DNA from: Solirubrobacteraceae bacterium | GTDB lineage: Bacteria; Actinomycetota; Thermoleophilia; Solirubrobacterales; Solirubrobacteraceae | Direction: 5' to 3' | Assembly: GCA_030447505.1 (NCBI GenBank) | Contig: JAUJOT010000007.1 | Coordinates: 124,001-188,000 of the forward strand | DNA length: 64,000 nt | Shown here: positions 35,426 through 44,700 of the stretch, piece after piece | Layout: each line of letters opens with the position of its first letter | Numbering within the stretch: the first letter of the stretch is position 1 | Notes under the pieces: generated by a model | Databases searched by the model: none | What the model was told of the DNA's origin: nothing | The model's input: the letters and a program-made list of their open reading frames with translations, nothing else | Made by a program: the position numbers and the translations under genes

Positions 35426-36355
35426 CTACAGCTGACAGCGCCGCTGCGCGCCATCGAAGCCGGCGGCCAGCGCCTGCGTGTTGAAGCGCAGCGAGCCGAT
35501 GTACGTCTCCCCCGCGCTGCCCTCGGCGCCCAGCGTGTCGGCGTACAGCGCCGGCCCGACCTTCGCGCCGGCATCGCGCGCGATCGCGCGCGTCAGCTTG
35601 GCGTTGACGGAGCTCTCGGGGAAGATCGTGCTGACGCCGGCCGCGCGGATCGTGCGCACGAGACGCGAGACCTCGCCGGCGGATGCCTGCGCCTGCGTCG
35701 ACAGGGCCGGGATCACCGTGCCGATGACGTCGATCTCGTAACGCTCGGCGTAGTAGCCGAGCGCGTCGTGGTCGGTGACGAGCTTGCGCCGTGCAGCGGG
35801 GATCGACCGCATGCAGGAGGCGATCGCGCGGTCGAGCGCGCGCAACTTCGCGACGTAGGCAGCGGCGTTGGCGGTGTACGCGGCGCGGCCGGCTGGATCG
35901 GCGGCGATCAGCACGTCACGGATCTTCGCCACCGCCAGGACCGCGTTGCGCGGGTTCTGCCACCAGTGCGGGTCGACCTCGCCCCCGCCGCGGCGCGTCT
36001 TCACGCCCTCGATGAGCGCGACGGCTGTCGCGTCCGAGCCCGCGTTCTCCAGGACGCCGTCGAGCCACTCGTCGAGGTCACCGCCGGAGCGCAGCACGAC
36101 GGCGGCGTCGGCAACCGCCTTGACGTCGCTCGGCCGCGGCTCGTACTCGTGCGGGTCGGAGTTCGGCTGCAGGATCTGGCGCACTGCGGCGCGGTTCCCG
36201 CCGACCGCGCGGGCGAAGTCCGCAACCTGCGACGTCGTCGCGACGACCGTCGTCGCCGCGAAGTCGCCCCTGTCCCGATCGTCGCCGGCGCACGCGCTGA
36301 GCGCCGCGGCGGCGAGGACGGCCCAGCGCACGGCGATCGACGCGTGAGAGATCAT
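35426..36355 (-). CDS. zinc/manganese ABC transporter substrate-binding protein (ZnuA-like)
   Basis: 309 residues, cluster A-I binding protein. A signal peptide ends at a lipobox-like ALSAC. The four metal-ligand sites are present: His in [12 protein letters not shown], His in DPHWWQNP, His in TDHDALGYY and an acidic residue near the end (YADTLG). The His-rich loop of many ZnuA proteins is absent. No permease or ATPase gene adjoins. A Zur-like palindrome lies directly before its -10. Start ATG 36355; an upstream ATG falls inside the operator region. Confidence 0.88.
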   Translation of the reverse strand: MISHASIAVRWAVLAAAALSACAGDDRDRGDFAATTVVATTSQVADFARAVGGNRAAVRQILQPNSDPHEYEPRPSDVKAVADAAVVLRSGGDLDEWLDGVLENAGSDATAVALIEGVKTRRGGGEVDPHWWQNPRNAVLAVAKIRDVLIAADPAGRAAYTANAAAYVAKLRALDRAIASCMRSIPAARRKLVTDHDALGYYAERYEIDVIGTVIPALSTQAQASAGEVSRLVRTIRAAGVSTIFPESSVNAKLTRAIARDAGAKVGPALYADTLGAEGSAGETYIGSLRFNTQALAAGFDGAQRRCQL

Positions 36356-36363
36356 CTTCGGAG

Positions 36364-36369
36364 ACCGTA
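36364..36369 (-). promoter_or_regulatory. -10-like TACGGT before znuA-like gene
   Basis: The hexamer ends eight bases before the ATG at 36355 and abuts the Zur-like operator. Confidence 0.5.
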
Positions 36370-36370
36370 G

Positions 36371-36385
36371 CAAGAATGATTCTTG
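36371..36385. promoter_or_regulatory. Zur/Fur-type operator
   Basis: CAAGAATGATTCTTG is a perfect 7-1-7 palindrome with the AATGATT core of Zur/Fur boxes. It sits one base upstream of the -10-like TACGGT of the zinc-type binding-protein gene, where a repressor would block polymerase. The matching gene function makes Zur the likeliest binder. Confidence 0.75.
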
Positions 36386-36391
36386 TTTGCG

Positions 36392-37780
36392 TTAGGCGGG
36401 CCTCAGTTGGCGCTTGAGCGGTGCCGCGATCCACAGCAGCGCGGCGAGCAGGGCGAAGGTCCCCAGCAGCGCGGGCAGCGCGCCCCACGCGCCGAGCTCG
36501 CGGACGAGGTTTGCCTGCCACAGCGCGAGGTAGCGCCGGTAGTCGCCCCGCCGCGCGGAGCGGTTCCTCGCGGCGTCGATCGTGCGCTCCGTCAGCTGTG
36601 GCAGCTCGCGGTACTGGCGCACGATCTGCGGCCCGTCGGTGCCCGGCGCGCGGTCGAGCAGCTGCGTGCCGGCCGGCGCGAGCACGGCCGAGAACGACAG
36701 CACGAAGCCCAGCGCGAACAGCGCCGCGGTCACCTTCAGCCGCGCCGCGTTCGTGCCGATCCACGGCCCCAGCGCGACGAGCACGAGCGCGACGCCGGGG
36801 ATCAGCAGCCGCGGCCCCCAGCTCCAGCCGCCCTGCCACGACCACCAGGTCGCGGCGAGCACGAACGTGGCCGCGAAGAGCGCGAGCAGCAGCGCCGTGG
36901 TGGCGCGCTCGCGGCGCCACAGCGCGACGAGCGCGACCGGCACCAGGAGGATCGCGGGCGCGAACAGGACGACGGACTTCTCCGGCGAGAACAGCAGCCC
37001 CCCGGCGCCCTCCAGCAGCGGCGTCGTGAAGCCCGGGTCGGCCGGCGGCCTGTAGCCGAACTCGAGTGCGTCGTGGAAGCGGTGCAGGTTGTAGGCGACG
37101 GTCGCGATCGCGGCGATCACGAGCGGCGCGAGCGTTCGCACGATCGCGGCGATGCCCGCCCCGCGCAGCAGCAGGAAGCCGAACAGCAGCGGCGCGAATG
37201 CGGCCGACTGCGGTCGCGCGAGCACGGCCACCGCGAGCGCCGCGCCCGCCTGCAGCTCGCGGCCCGCGAGCGCGCGCTCGACCATCACGACGAGCCCGAG
37301 CGCGACGAGCGGCTCGCTGAAGAAGTCGCGCCCGTAGGGCAGCAGGTACGTGCCCAGCACGGTGCCGGCCGCGACGAGCGCGGCCGGCGCGCGCGGCGCG
37401 CCGATCCGGCGGCCGAGCAGGTACAGCGCCGCGACGAGCGCGCCGCCGATGAGCGGCATCAGCGTTGCCGCGGCGGCCGCCTCGACGAGGTCGAGGCGGC
37501 CCGTGATCGCGCCGATCGGCTGGGCCAGCGCGACCGGCAGGATCGACAGCAGCGGCAGCAGGAGCCCGTACTTCGAGTAGTGCGTGACGCCGTCATGGCC
37601 CGGCACGCCGAGTTCGGGCGCCACCGACAGCGACCCATGATGGACGACCGACTGCGCCACCGCGAGCATCGAGCTGCCGTCGAGGACCGTCACCTGCGCC
37701 TGTCCGACGAGCAGCAGGAACAGCGCCACAGCGCTGCCCAGACGCACCGCGACGGCGCGGTCGTGGCGGGCAGCATTCAT
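36392..37780 (-). CDS. multi-spanning membrane protein, GT-C glycosyltransferase-like
   Basis: 462 residues with about ten membrane helices and a long exported loop near the C-terminus. An early loop with THYSKYG and FFSEPL resembles the first external loop of the PMT/ArnT type glycosyltransferases, which use lipid-linked sugars, but the catalytic Asp-Asp or Asp-Glu pair is not clear. It diverges from a GT2 glycosyltransferase gene, which supports a surface-glycan role. ATG at 37780 is preferred for the TAGATT seven bases upstream. Confidence 0.55.
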   Translation of the reverse strand: MNAARHDRAVAVRLGSAVALFLLLVGQAQVTVLDGSSMLAVAQSVVHHGSLSVAPELGVPGHDGVTHYSKYGLLLPLLSILPVALAQPIGAITGRLDLVEAAAAATLMPLIGGALVAALYLLGRRIGAPRAPAALVAAGTVLGTYLLPYGRDFFSEPLVALGLVVMVERALAGRELQAGAALAVAVLARPQSAAFAPLLFGFLLLRGAGIAAIVRTLAPLVIAAIATVAYNLHRFHDALEFGYRPPADPGFTTPLLEGAGGLLFSPEKSVVLFAPAILLVPVALVALWRRERATTALLLALFAATFVLAATWWSWQGGWSWGPRLLIPGVALVLVALGPWIGTNAARLKVTAALFALGFVLSFSAVLAPAGTQLLDRAPGTDGPQIVRQYRELPQLTERTIDAARNRSARRGDYRRYLALWQANLVRELGAWGALPALLGTFALLAALLWIAAPLKRQLRPA

Positions 37781-37787
37781 CGCGGCG

Positions 37788-37793
37788 AATCTA
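37788..37793 (-). promoter_or_regulatory. -10-like TAGATT
   Basis: The hexamer ends seven bases before the ATG at 37780, inside the 43-base divergent promoter region. Confidence 0.5.
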
Positions 37794-37823
37794 GCCAAAG
37801 CGGTTGCTCGCCCGCCGCTCCGG

Positions 37824-38525
37824 TTGAATGGAGCGATCGGCGTCTCGTTCCTGATCCCCGCGTTCAACGAGGCGACGACGATCGGCGAGGTGCTGCAGCG
37901 CATCGACGCGCTCGGCCTCGACGCGCAGATCGTCGTCGTCGACGACGGCTCGACCGACGCGACGGCGTCGATCGTCGAGGCCTACGCCGCGACCCGCCCG
38001 CATGTCGAGCTGCTGCGCCAGCCCAACCGCGGCAAGGGCGCGGCGGTGCGGCTTGCCGCGACGCGGATGACCAAGGAGATCGCGGTCATCCAGGACGCCG
38101 ACATGGAGTACGACCCCGCCGACGTCGTCGAGCTGATCGCGCCGATCGAGCGCGGCGTCGCCGACGTCGTCTACGGGTCGCGGCTGAGCGGCGGCGCGCC
38201 GCAGCGCGCGTACCTCTTCTGGCATCTGATCGGCAACCGCTTCCTGTCGCTGCTGACGGGCGTGCTGTTCAACACGACGCTCAGCGACATGGAGACCGGC
38301 TACAAGGCCTTTCGCTCCGACGTGCTGCGCGCACTGCACCTGACCCAGGACGACTTCGCGATCGAGCCCGAGATCACGGGAGAGGTCTGCCGCCGCAAGC
38401 TGCGCGTCTACGAGATGCCGATCGCCTACTACGGGCGCACCTACGCCGAGGGCAAGAACATCACCTGGCGCGACGGCTTCAAGGCGATCCTCGTGCTCGT
38501 CCAGGTCCGGCTACGGCGCGGGTGA
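37824..38525 (+). CDS. family 2 glycosyltransferase, polyprenyl-phosphate sugar transferase-like
   Basis: 233 residues with a GT-A fold: FLIPAFNEATTIGEVL at the start, IVVVDDGSTDAT, and the metal-binding QDADMEYDP. The later FRSDVLRAL and YGSRLSGG segments place it with dolichol-phosphate mannose or glucose synthase-like enzymes, which load a sugar onto a lipid carrier. Start is TTG. Its stop overlaps the GTG of the next gene, a putative flippase. Confidence 0.85.
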   Translation: MNGAIGVSFLIPAFNEATTIGEVLQRIDALGLDAQIVVVDDGSTDATASIVEAYAATRPHVELLRQPNRGKGAAVRLAATRMTKEIAVIQDADMEYDPADVVELIAPIERGVADVVYGSRLSGGAPQRAYLFWHLIGNRFLSLLTGVLFNTTLSDMETGYKAFRSDVLRALHLTQDDFAIEPEITGEVCRRKLRVYEMPIAYYGRTYAEGKNITWRDGFKAILVLVQVRLRRG

Positions 38526-39499
38526 CGAAGCACCGCGGCCTGCCGCCGCTGCTCGTGGCGACGGGCCTCGTCGTCACGGTCGCGTGCATGTACTTCGCCG
38601 TCCGCGGCGTCGCGCTCGACGACGCGCTCGACGCGCTCGCCGACAGCGAGCTGCTGTGGCTCGTTCCGACACTGCCGGTCTTCGCGCTGGCGGTCGCGCT
38701 GCGCGCGCTGCGCTGGTGGTCGCTCTTCGCTGCCTCCCAGCGCCCGCCGCTGCGCGCGATCACGTACGCGCTGCTGATCGGCTACTTCTTCAACAACATC
38801 CTGCCGGCGCGCGCCGGCGAGGCGGCGCGCGTCTTCGCGCTGCACAAGCGCGCCGCGACACCGAAGGCCGAGACGGTCGGGACGGTCGTCGTCGAGCGGC
38901 TGTTCGACGTGCTCGCGCTGCTGATCGTGCTGTTCGCCTCCTATCCCTGGCTGCCGGAGATCACGTGGCTGCGTGCGGCGGCGATCTTCGGAGCCGTCGT
39001 GGTGGCCGTACTGCTCGCGCTCGTCTTCGTCGTCGCTCGCTACGAGGAGCAGGCGGTGCACTGGCTGCTGTCGCCGCTGCGGCGCATCAGGCGCGCCGGC
39101 GTCGCCGAGCGCCTGGAGGCGGCGGCCGTCAATGCGACGCGCGGGCTCGTCGCGCTGCGCAGCCCGCGCATCGCGCTGCGCGGGATGCTCCTGACGATCG
39201 CCTCGTGGACGACGCTCGGCATGTCCTACGCGATCCTCACGAACGCCTTTCATCTCGACCTGCCGCTCGTCGCCGCGATGCTCGTGACGGTCGCGATCAA
39301 CCTCTCGCTCGTGCTGCCCTCCTCGCCCGCGGCGCTCGGCGTGTTCGAGGCCGCGACCGTCGTCGCGCTGAGCGCGTTCGACGTGCCGCAGGCCGAGGCG
39401 CTGTCCTACGCGCTCGTCCTGCACCTGCTCAACCTCGTGCCGTTCCTCGTCATCGGCGCGGCGCTGCTCGGCCCCGCCGCGCTGCGCCGTCGGCGCTGA
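38522..39499 (+). CDS. UPF0104 / flippase-like membrane protein
   Basis: 325 residues with about eight membrane helices and the conserved ALLIGYFFNNILPARAGEAAR segment near 80-100, plus LVLPSSPAALGVFEAATV late. This is the lysylphosphatidylglycerol-synthase transmembrane family. Its four-base overlap with the polyprenyl-sugar transferase suggests it moves the lipid-linked sugar across the membrane (inference). It is a second, divergent member besides the gene at 8.9-10.1 kb. Confidence 0.82.
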   Translation: MTKHRGLPPLLVATGLVVTVACMYFAVRGVALDDALDALADSELLWLVPTLPVFALAVALRALRWWSLFAASQRPPLRAITYALLIGYFFNNILPARAGEAARVFALHKRAATPKAETVGTVVVERLFDVLALLIVLFASYPWLPEITWLRAAAIFGAVVVAVLLALVFVVARYEEQAVHWLLSPLRRIRRAGVAERLEAAAVNATRGLVALRSPRIALRGMLLTIASWTTLGMSYAILTNAFHLDLPLVAAMLVTVAINLSLVLPSSPAALGVFEAATVVALSAFDVPQAEALSYALVLHLLNLVPFLVIGAALLGPAALRRRR

Positions 39500-39537
39500 C
39501 GGCTCGACCGGACGTTGCTCTGCGACATCATCCTGGC

Positions 39538-40176
39538 ATGGCAGAGGAATCCGAGCGCCCGCCCGTCGCGGCGCCGACGAGCATCCAGGAGGCCGTCGGA
39601 GGGCCGCTCGGGATGGCCGAGACGTCGCTGCCCGCGGTCGCGTTCGTCGTCGCCTACACCGCATCGGGCTCGGACACGAACACCGCGGCCACGGTGGCGG
39701 TCGCCCTCGCGCTCGTCCTGTCGATCGCGCGGCTCGTGCGCCGGCAGTCGCCGATGTACGCCCTGTCGGGGCTCGTCGGCGTCGCGTTCGCGGCGTTCGT
39801 CGCCACTCGCAGCGGACGCGCAGAGGACTTCTTCCTGCCCGGGCTGCTGGCCAACGCGGCGTACGCGTCGGCGTTTCTGATCTCGCTCGCCGCGCGCTGG
39901 CCGCTCGTCGGGGTCATCGTCGCGAAGCTCGACGGCGAGGACAACGCGTGGCGCAGCGACCCGCTGCGCATGCGCGCGTTCGTGCGGGCGACGTGGCTCT
40001 GGGCGGGCCTGTTCTCGCTGCGGCTGCTCGTACAGCTGCCGCTCTACGCGGCCGGCGCCGTCGTCGCGCTCGGCGTCGCGAAGACCGCGATGGGCCTGCC
40101 GCTGTTCGCGATCGGGCTGTGGCTCACCTGGCTGCTGGTGCGGCGCCACCGGATCTCGGCGCCGGTCCAGGCCTGA
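39538..40176 (+). CDS. DUF3159-family membrane protein
   Basis: 212 residues, five or six membrane helices. The pattern SIQEAVGGPLGMAETSLPAVAF and later SRWPLVG-like AARWPLVGVI, with FVRATWLWAG, matches the actinobacterial DUF3159 family as I know it. Function unknown; members often lie near RNA or Trk-type genes in other species. Starts 38 bases after the flippase-like gene. Confidence 0.75.
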   Translation: MAEESERPPVAAPTSIQEAVGGPLGMAETSLPAVAFVVAYTASGSDTNTAATVAVALALVLSIARLVRRQSPMYALSGLVGVAFAAFVATRSGRAEDFFLPGLLANAAYASAFLISLAARWPLVGVIVAKLDGEDNAWRSDPLRMRAFVRATWLWAGLFSLRLLVQLPLYAAGAVVALGVAKTAMGLPLFAIGLWLTWLLVRRHRISAPVQA

Positions 40177-40247
40177 TCAGCAAGCGCGGGCCGTCCGCCG
40201 AGGTCTTGACGTTCGCGTCCTCGGGCGCGCCCGATCCTACGCAGCGG

Positions 40248-41864
40248 CTACTCCCACTCGATCGTGCCCGGCGGCTTGGACGTGATGTCCAGCACGACCC
40301 GGTTGACGTCGCGCAGCTCGTTGATCATGCGCGACGCGATCTGCTCGAGCAGGTCGTATGGCAGCCGCGCCCAGTCGGCCGTCATCGCGTCGTCGGACGT
40401 GACCGCGCGGATCACGACGACGCTTCCGTACGTGCGCTCGTCGCCCTGCACGCCGACGGTACGGATGTCGGGCAGCACGCAGAAGGACTGCCATAGATCT
40501 CTATAGAGACCGGCGCTGCGGATCTCGTCCTGCAGGATGTAGTCGCACTCGCGCAGGAGGTCCAGGCGCTGCTTCGTGGCCTCGCCGCCGACGATCCGGA
40601 TTGCGAGCCCGGGACCCGGGAACGGCTGGCGCCAGACGAGCCGCTCGGGCAGACCGAGCTCAGCCCCCACGGCGCGGACCTCGTCCTTGAACAGCGCGCG
40701 CAGCGGCTCGACGAGCTCGAACTGCAGATCCTCGGGGAGGCCGCCGACGTTGTGGTGGGACTTGATCGTCGCGGCGCCCGTGCCGCCTCCGGACTCGATG
40801 ACGTCGGAGTACAGCGTGCCCTGGACGAGGTACTTCACCTCGCCGAGCTTCGCCGCCTCCTCCTCGAAGACGCGGATGAACTCGGCGCCGATCCCCTTGC
40901 GCTTCGTCTCGGGATCGCTGACGCCCCGCAGGCGCTCGAGAAAGCGCTGCTCGGCGTCGACGGCGACGAGCGGCACCTTGAAGTGGTCGCGAAAGGCGCG
41001 GATGACCTGCTCGCCCTCGTTCTTTCGCATCAGCCCGTGGTCGACGAAGACGCACGTCAGCTGATCGCCGATCGCGCGGTGCACGAGCAGCGCGGCGACG
41101 CTCGAGTCGACCCCGCCGCTGAGGCCGCAGATGACCTTGCCGCTGCCGACCTGGGCGCGGATGCGCGCGATCTGCTCGGCGACGATGCTCTCCGGCGACC
41201 ACGAGCGATCTGCCTCGCAGATCTCCGCGAGGAAGCGCTCGAGGATCGTCTGGCCGTAGGGCGTGTGGACGACCTCGGGATGAAACTGGATGCCGTAGAT
41301 CGCGCGTTCGACGGACTCCAGAGCGGCGACCGGCGAGCCCGTCGAGGAGGCGAGCGCCGTGAAGTCAGGCGGCGGCTCGAAGACCGTGTCACGGTGCGAC
41401 ATCCAGCACGTCTGATCGGCCGGCAGGTCGGCGAAGAGCCGCCCCGGCTCGCGCACCGTCAGCTCCGAGCGGCCGAACTCGCCGACCTCTGCGCCCTCGA
41501 CCTTGCCGCCCAGCGCGAGCGCGATCAGCTGCATCCCGTAGCAGATGCCGAGCACCGGTATGCCGAGCTCGAGCAGCTCACGGTCGAGCCGCGGCGCCCC
41601 CGGCGCGTACACCGACGCCGGGCCGCCCGAGAGGATCAGCCCCTTCGGCTCGCGCCGCCGGACCTCCTCGGCCCCGACGTGGTGGGGCAGCAGCTCGCTG
41701 AACACGCCCAGCTCGCGGACGCGGCGGGCGATCAGCTGCGAGTACTGGCCGCCGTAGTCGAGCACGACGACCTCGTCGACGGCGCGCGGCGCGATGATCT
41801 CGAGGACATCCTCGTCGACCAGCTCCGCGGCCGCCGTGGCGCTGGTCACGACGCCGTCGGTCAT
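40248..41864 (-). CDS. guaA: GMP synthase (glutamine-hydrolysing)
   Basis: 538 residues. Converts XMP to GMP. The class-I amidotransferase domain begins [17 protein letters not shown], with the nucleophile Cys in GICYGMQ. The ATP-pyrophosphatase domain has the P-loop [10 protein letters not shown] and the C-terminal dimerisation domain ends in [13 protein letters not shown]. The N-terminus has about 30 extra residues before the amidotransferase fold. It lies 54 bases downstream of guaB3. Confidence 0.95.
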   Translation of the reverse strand: MTDGVVTSATAAAELVDEDVLEIIAPRAVDEVVVLDYGGQYSQLIARRVRELGVFSELLPHHVGAEEVRRREPKGLILSGGPASVYAPGAPRLDRELLELGIPVLGICYGMQLIALALGGKVEGAEVGEFGRSELTVREPGRLFADLPADQTCWMSHRDTVFEPPPDFTALASSTGSPVAALESVERAIYGIQFHPEVVHTPYGQTILERFLAEICEADRSWSPESIVAEQIARIRAQVGSGKVICGLSGGVDSSVAALLVHRAIGDQLTCVFVDHGLMRKNEGEQVIRAFRDHFKVPLVAVDAEQRFLERLRGVSDPETKRKGIGAEFIRVFEEEAAKLGEVKYLVQGTLYSDVIESGGGTGAATIKSHHNVGGLPEDLQFELVEPLRALFKDEVRAVGAELGLPERLVWRQPFPGPGLAIRIVGGEATKQRLDLLRECDYILQDEIRSAGLYRDLWQSFCVLPDIRTVGVQGDERTYGSVVVIRAVTSDDAMTADWARLPYDLLEQIASRMINELRDVNRVVLDITSKPPGTIEWE

Positions 41865-41918
41865 CGCGAGATACGCCGCTTCATCTCGAGGCCGACCCCG
41901 ACGAGCAACCCCGCCCTG

Positions 41919-43172
41919 TCATGCGTCGTGGGCGAGGGCCGGCTCCTTGTGGGCGCCGTTGCCGTTCGTCGGCTCGGATGAGGGCAGTGTCGCAGCGGCC
42001 GCGCCGCGCGCGCCCATCCCGATCCCCTGCGCGGTCTGCAGATGCTTGCCCTCCGTCTGCAGCGACGGCGCGATCATCAGCTCGGCGCGGTTGAACTCCG
42101 CGATGTCCTTGTAGCCGCAGGTCGCCATCGAGGTCCGCAGGCCGCCCATCAGGTTGAACGTGCCGTCGTTCTCGTGCGCGGGGCCGGTGAGGATCTCCGC
42201 GAGCGTGCCGTTCTGGACGGTCTTGACGCGCGCGCCCCGGGGCAGCGTGGCGTGAAACGTGGCCATCCCCCAGTGAAAGCCGCGGCCGGGCGCCTCGTGG
42301 GCGCGGGCGAGCGGCGAACCGATCATGACCGCGTCGGCGCCGCAGGCGATCGCCTTGGAGACATCGCCGCCGTTGCGCATCCCGCCGTCGGCGATGACCT
42401 GGCAGTACTCGCCCGTCTCGAGCATGTGCTGCGAGCGCGCGCCCGCGACGTCGGCGATCGCCGTCGCCTGCGGCACCCCGATGCCGAGCACCCCGCGCGT
42501 CGTGCAGGCCGCGCCGGGGCCGACGCCGACGAGCACGGCGGCCGCGCCCGTGCGCATGAGGTGAAGCGCGGTGTGATAGCTCGCGCAGCCGCCGACGACG
42601 ACCGGCAGCGGCACCTCGCGGATGAACTCCTTGAGGTTCAGCGGCGGGCGCGACTCGTCGCTCGAGACGTGCTCGGCGGAGACGACCGTGCCCTGGATGA
42701 CGAGGATGTCGAGGCCCGACTCGAGCGCGAGCTCGTAGTGCGCGCGAACGCGCTGCGGGGTCAGCGAGGCGGCGACGACGACGCCCTGCTGCTTGATCTC
42801 CGAGATCCGCTGGGCCAGCAGCTCGGGAATGATCGGCGCGTCGTAGATCTTCTGCATCTCGCGGGTCGCGGAGTCCTTGGGCAGCTTCGCGATCCGCTCG
42901 AGCTGCTCCTCGGCGTCCTCGTACCGCGTGAAGATCCCCTCGAGGTTGAGCACCGCGAGGCCGCCGAGCTTGCCGATCAGGCCGGCCGTCCGCGGCGACA
43001 CGACGCCGTCCATCGCCGACGCGAGCAGCGGAAGATCGAAGCGATAGTCGCCGAGCTTCCACGAGATGTCGACGTCGTCAGGGTCCCGGGTGCGCCTGGA
43101 CGGCACGATCGCGATGTCGTCGAAGCCGTATGCACGGCGGGCCTTCTTCCCTCGGCCGATCTCAATCTCCAT
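41919..43172 (-). CDS. guaB3: IMP dehydrogenase-related protein, GuaB3 family
   Basis: 417 residues, IMPDH/GMP reductase TIM barrel without CBS domains. The catalytic-cysteine loop is GVGPGAACTTR, and the glycine-rich VIADGGMRNGGDVSKAI follows. The length, MEIEIGRGKKARRAYGFDDI start and lack of a CBS pair match GuaB3, the actinobacterial IMPDH paralogue of debated function. A true guaB would be elsewhere. The tail of about 40 residues is low-complexity. TAGGAT lies six bases before the ATG. Confidence 0.9.
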   Translation of the reverse strand: MEIEIGRGKKARRAYGFDDIAIVPSRRTRDPDDVDISWKLGDYRFDLPLLASAMDGVVSPRTAGLIGKLGGLAVLNLEGIFTRYEDAEEQLERIAKLPKDSATREMQKIYDAPIIPELLAQRISEIKQQGVVVAASLTPQRVRAHYELALESGLDILVIQGTVVSAEHVSSDESRPPLNLKEFIREVPLPVVVGGCASYHTALHLMRTGAAAVLVGVGPGAACTTRGVLGIGVPQATAIADVAGARSQHMLETGEYCQVIADGGMRNGGDVSKAIACGADAVMIGSPLARAHEAPGRGFHWGMATFHATLPRGARVKTVQNGTLAEILTGPAHENDGTFNLMGGLRTSMATCGYKDIAEFNRAELMIAPSLQTEGKHLQTAQGIGMGARGAAAATLPSSEPTNGNGAHKEPALAHDA

Positions 43173-43178
43173 GTGCGA

Positions 43179-43184
43179 ATCCTA
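43179..43184 (-). promoter_or_regulatory. -10-like TAGGAT before guaB3
   Basis: The hexamer ends six bases before the guaB3 ATG. Confidence 0.5.
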
Positions 43185-43324
43185 GGCGTGGGGGCGGACA
43201 AGACGACGCCCGCCGCTTCGCGTCTTGCGGGGTCGGGAAAGACGGATTCCGCTCTTTGCGACCGGTGCCAAGCGGGTCGTTCGAGCTTACCAGCGGGTTC
43301 GTCTGACTTCGCGACGCGCGCGCG

Positions 43325-44524
43325 TCACCCGACGAACTCGATCTCGACGGGCTCGCCCGCGTCGATCCCGTCGCGGTCCTCGGGGACGAGCGCGAGCGCG
43401 TCGACGCCGAGCATCGACGTCAGGATGTGCGAGTCCTGCGACTTCGTCGGGCGCACGTGCCAGCCGTCGTCCTGCAGCGTCGTGCGGCAGCGGATCACCG
43501 TCGTGCGCCCGACGGCGCCCTCGAGCGGCTCGTCCGCCGTTGCCCTGATCGGGTGATGCTCGCCGCTGCGACCGAGCATCGCGTCGAGCGCCGGCACGAC
43601 GAACAGGCGAAACGCCATCAGCGCCGAGACCGGATTTCCGGGCAGCGCGAAGACAAGCGTGCCGTCCTCGCCGACGGCGAACGTCGTCGGGCGACCGGGC
43701 TTGAGCTTGACGCCCGCGAACGCCTCGCGGTAGCCGAGTCGCTCGAGCGCCGGCCGGACGTGGTCGTGGGGGCCGACCGAGACGCCGCCGGTCGTGATCA
43801 GCATGTCGACGTCGCGCAGCGCGGCGCCGAGGACGGAGACGGTCGCCTCGAGGTCGTCGCCGACGCGCACGCGGGCGACGAGCTCGCCCCCGGCGCGATG
43901 CACGGCGCCTCCGAGCGCGGGGCCGTTGGAGTCGCGGATCGCGCCGGGCTTGAGCGGCTTGCCGGGATCGGTCAGCTCGTCGCCGGTGCCGGCGATCGCG
44001 ACGCGGGGGCGGCGCACGACGCTCGGGCGCGGGATGTTCATCGAGGCCAGCACGCCGAGCTCCGCCGGGCCGAGCAGCGACCCCGCCGGGACGACGAGCT
44101 CACCCGCGAGGATGTCCTCGCCGGGCGGGCGGACGTGGTAGCCGATCGCGATCTGGCCGTCGATCTGCACGCTGACCGCGTCGCTCGTCGTCAGCTCCTG
44201 CGGCACGATCGCATCGGCGCCGACCGGGACCGGCGCGCCGGTCGAGATCCGCACGGCCGTGCCGCGCTCGACGGTCACGCCGGCGCCGGCGCCGGCCTTC
44301 GACTCGCCGATCAGCGTCAGGCTCGCGGAGCCGTTGATCGTGTCGGCGGCGCGGATCGCGAAGCCGTCCATCGCCGAGGCGGCGAAGGGCGGCACGTCGT
44401 TGGGAGCGCTTGCGTCGACGGCGAGCGCGCGGCCGAGCGCGTCGTCGAGGAAGACGTCCTCGGAGTCGAGCACCTTGGCGTGCTCGAGCACCGCTGCGCG
44501 CGCTTGCTGGATCGAGACCGCCAT
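43325..44524 (-). CDS. moeA: molybdopterin molybdotransferase
   Basis: 399 residues. Inserts molybdate into adenylylated molybdopterin, the last step of Mo-cofactor synthesis. Domains appear in order: an N-terminal segment with SAMDGFAIRA, the molybdopterin-binding domain with TTGGVSVGPHDHV and ALPGNPVSALMAF, and a C-terminal beta domain. It is needed by the nitrate reductase encoded 4 kb away. The ATG lies seven bases after a 23-codon reading frame that may be its leader. Confidence 0.93.
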   Translation of the reverse strand: MAVSIQQARAAVLEHAKVLDSEDVFLDDALGRALAVDASAPNDVPPFAASAMDGFAIRAADTINGSASLTLIGESKAGAGAGVTVERGTAVRISTGAPVPVGADAIVPQELTTSDAVSVQIDGQIAIGYHVRPPGEDILAGELVVPAGSLLGPAELGVLASMNIPRPSVVRRPRVAIAGTGDELTDPGKPLKPGAIRDSNGPALGGAVHRAGGELVARVRVGDDLEATVSVLGAALRDVDMLITTGGVSVGPHDHVRPALERLGYREAFAGVKLKPGRPTTFAVGEDGTLVFALPGNPVSALMAFRLFVVPALDAMLGRSGEHHPIRATADEPLEGAVGRTTVIRCRTTLQDDGWHVRPTKSQDSHILTSMLGVDALALVPEDRDGIDAGEPVEIEFVG

Positions 44525-44531
44525 CGTCGCT

Positions 44532-44603
44532 TCAGCCGGCCTCGGCCTGCGCGACGACGCCAAGCTGAGCGGCAAAGGCGTCGAGGAACTCCTGCGCGGT
44601 CAT
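44532..44603 (-). CDS. possible 23-residue leader or remnant gene before moeA
   Basis: The frame reads MTAQEFLDAFAAQLGVVAQ and a few more residues, then stops seven bases before moeA. TAGCGT ends seven bases before its ATG, the same spacing as other promoters here, so the moeA mRNA probably begins at this frame. The start of the peptide recalls the N-terminus of DUF6457 proteins found beside moeA elsewhere (from memory), so it could be a truncated copy. Coding is unproven. Confidence 0.4.
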   Translation of the reverse strand: MTAQEFLDAFAAQLGVVAQAEAG

Positions 44604-44610
44604 CGCCGGG

Positions 44611-44616
44611 ACGCTA
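44611..44616 (-). promoter_or_regulatory. -10-like TAGCGT upstream of moeA
   Basis: The hexamer ends seven bases before the ATG of the 23-codon frame and 86 bases before moeA. Confidence 0.5.
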
Positions 44617-44700
44617 GCAGCGCGATCGCGGCGCGCACGACGCCCGAGCGCGCAGCGCGTCAGCTCCGAGACGAGCTGCTGCATCGCCCGCAGAGCACGT

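Noticed and set aside
36356-36373. Earlier ATG for the zinc-type binding protein
   Set aside because: It would begin within the Zur-like operator and -10 region, and the extra residues are not part of a signal peptide.
36383-38521. N-terminal extension of the flippase-like gene by some 700 codons
   Set aside because: The long open frame is antisense to the membrane protein at 36392-37780 and then lies out of frame with the GT2 gene. The GTG at 38522 with a four-base overlap is the sensible start.
43173-43324. Possible small RNA or gene between moeA and guaB3
   Set aside because: No convincing frame, hairpin series or tRNA-like structure was seen; only the guaB3 promoter is supported.
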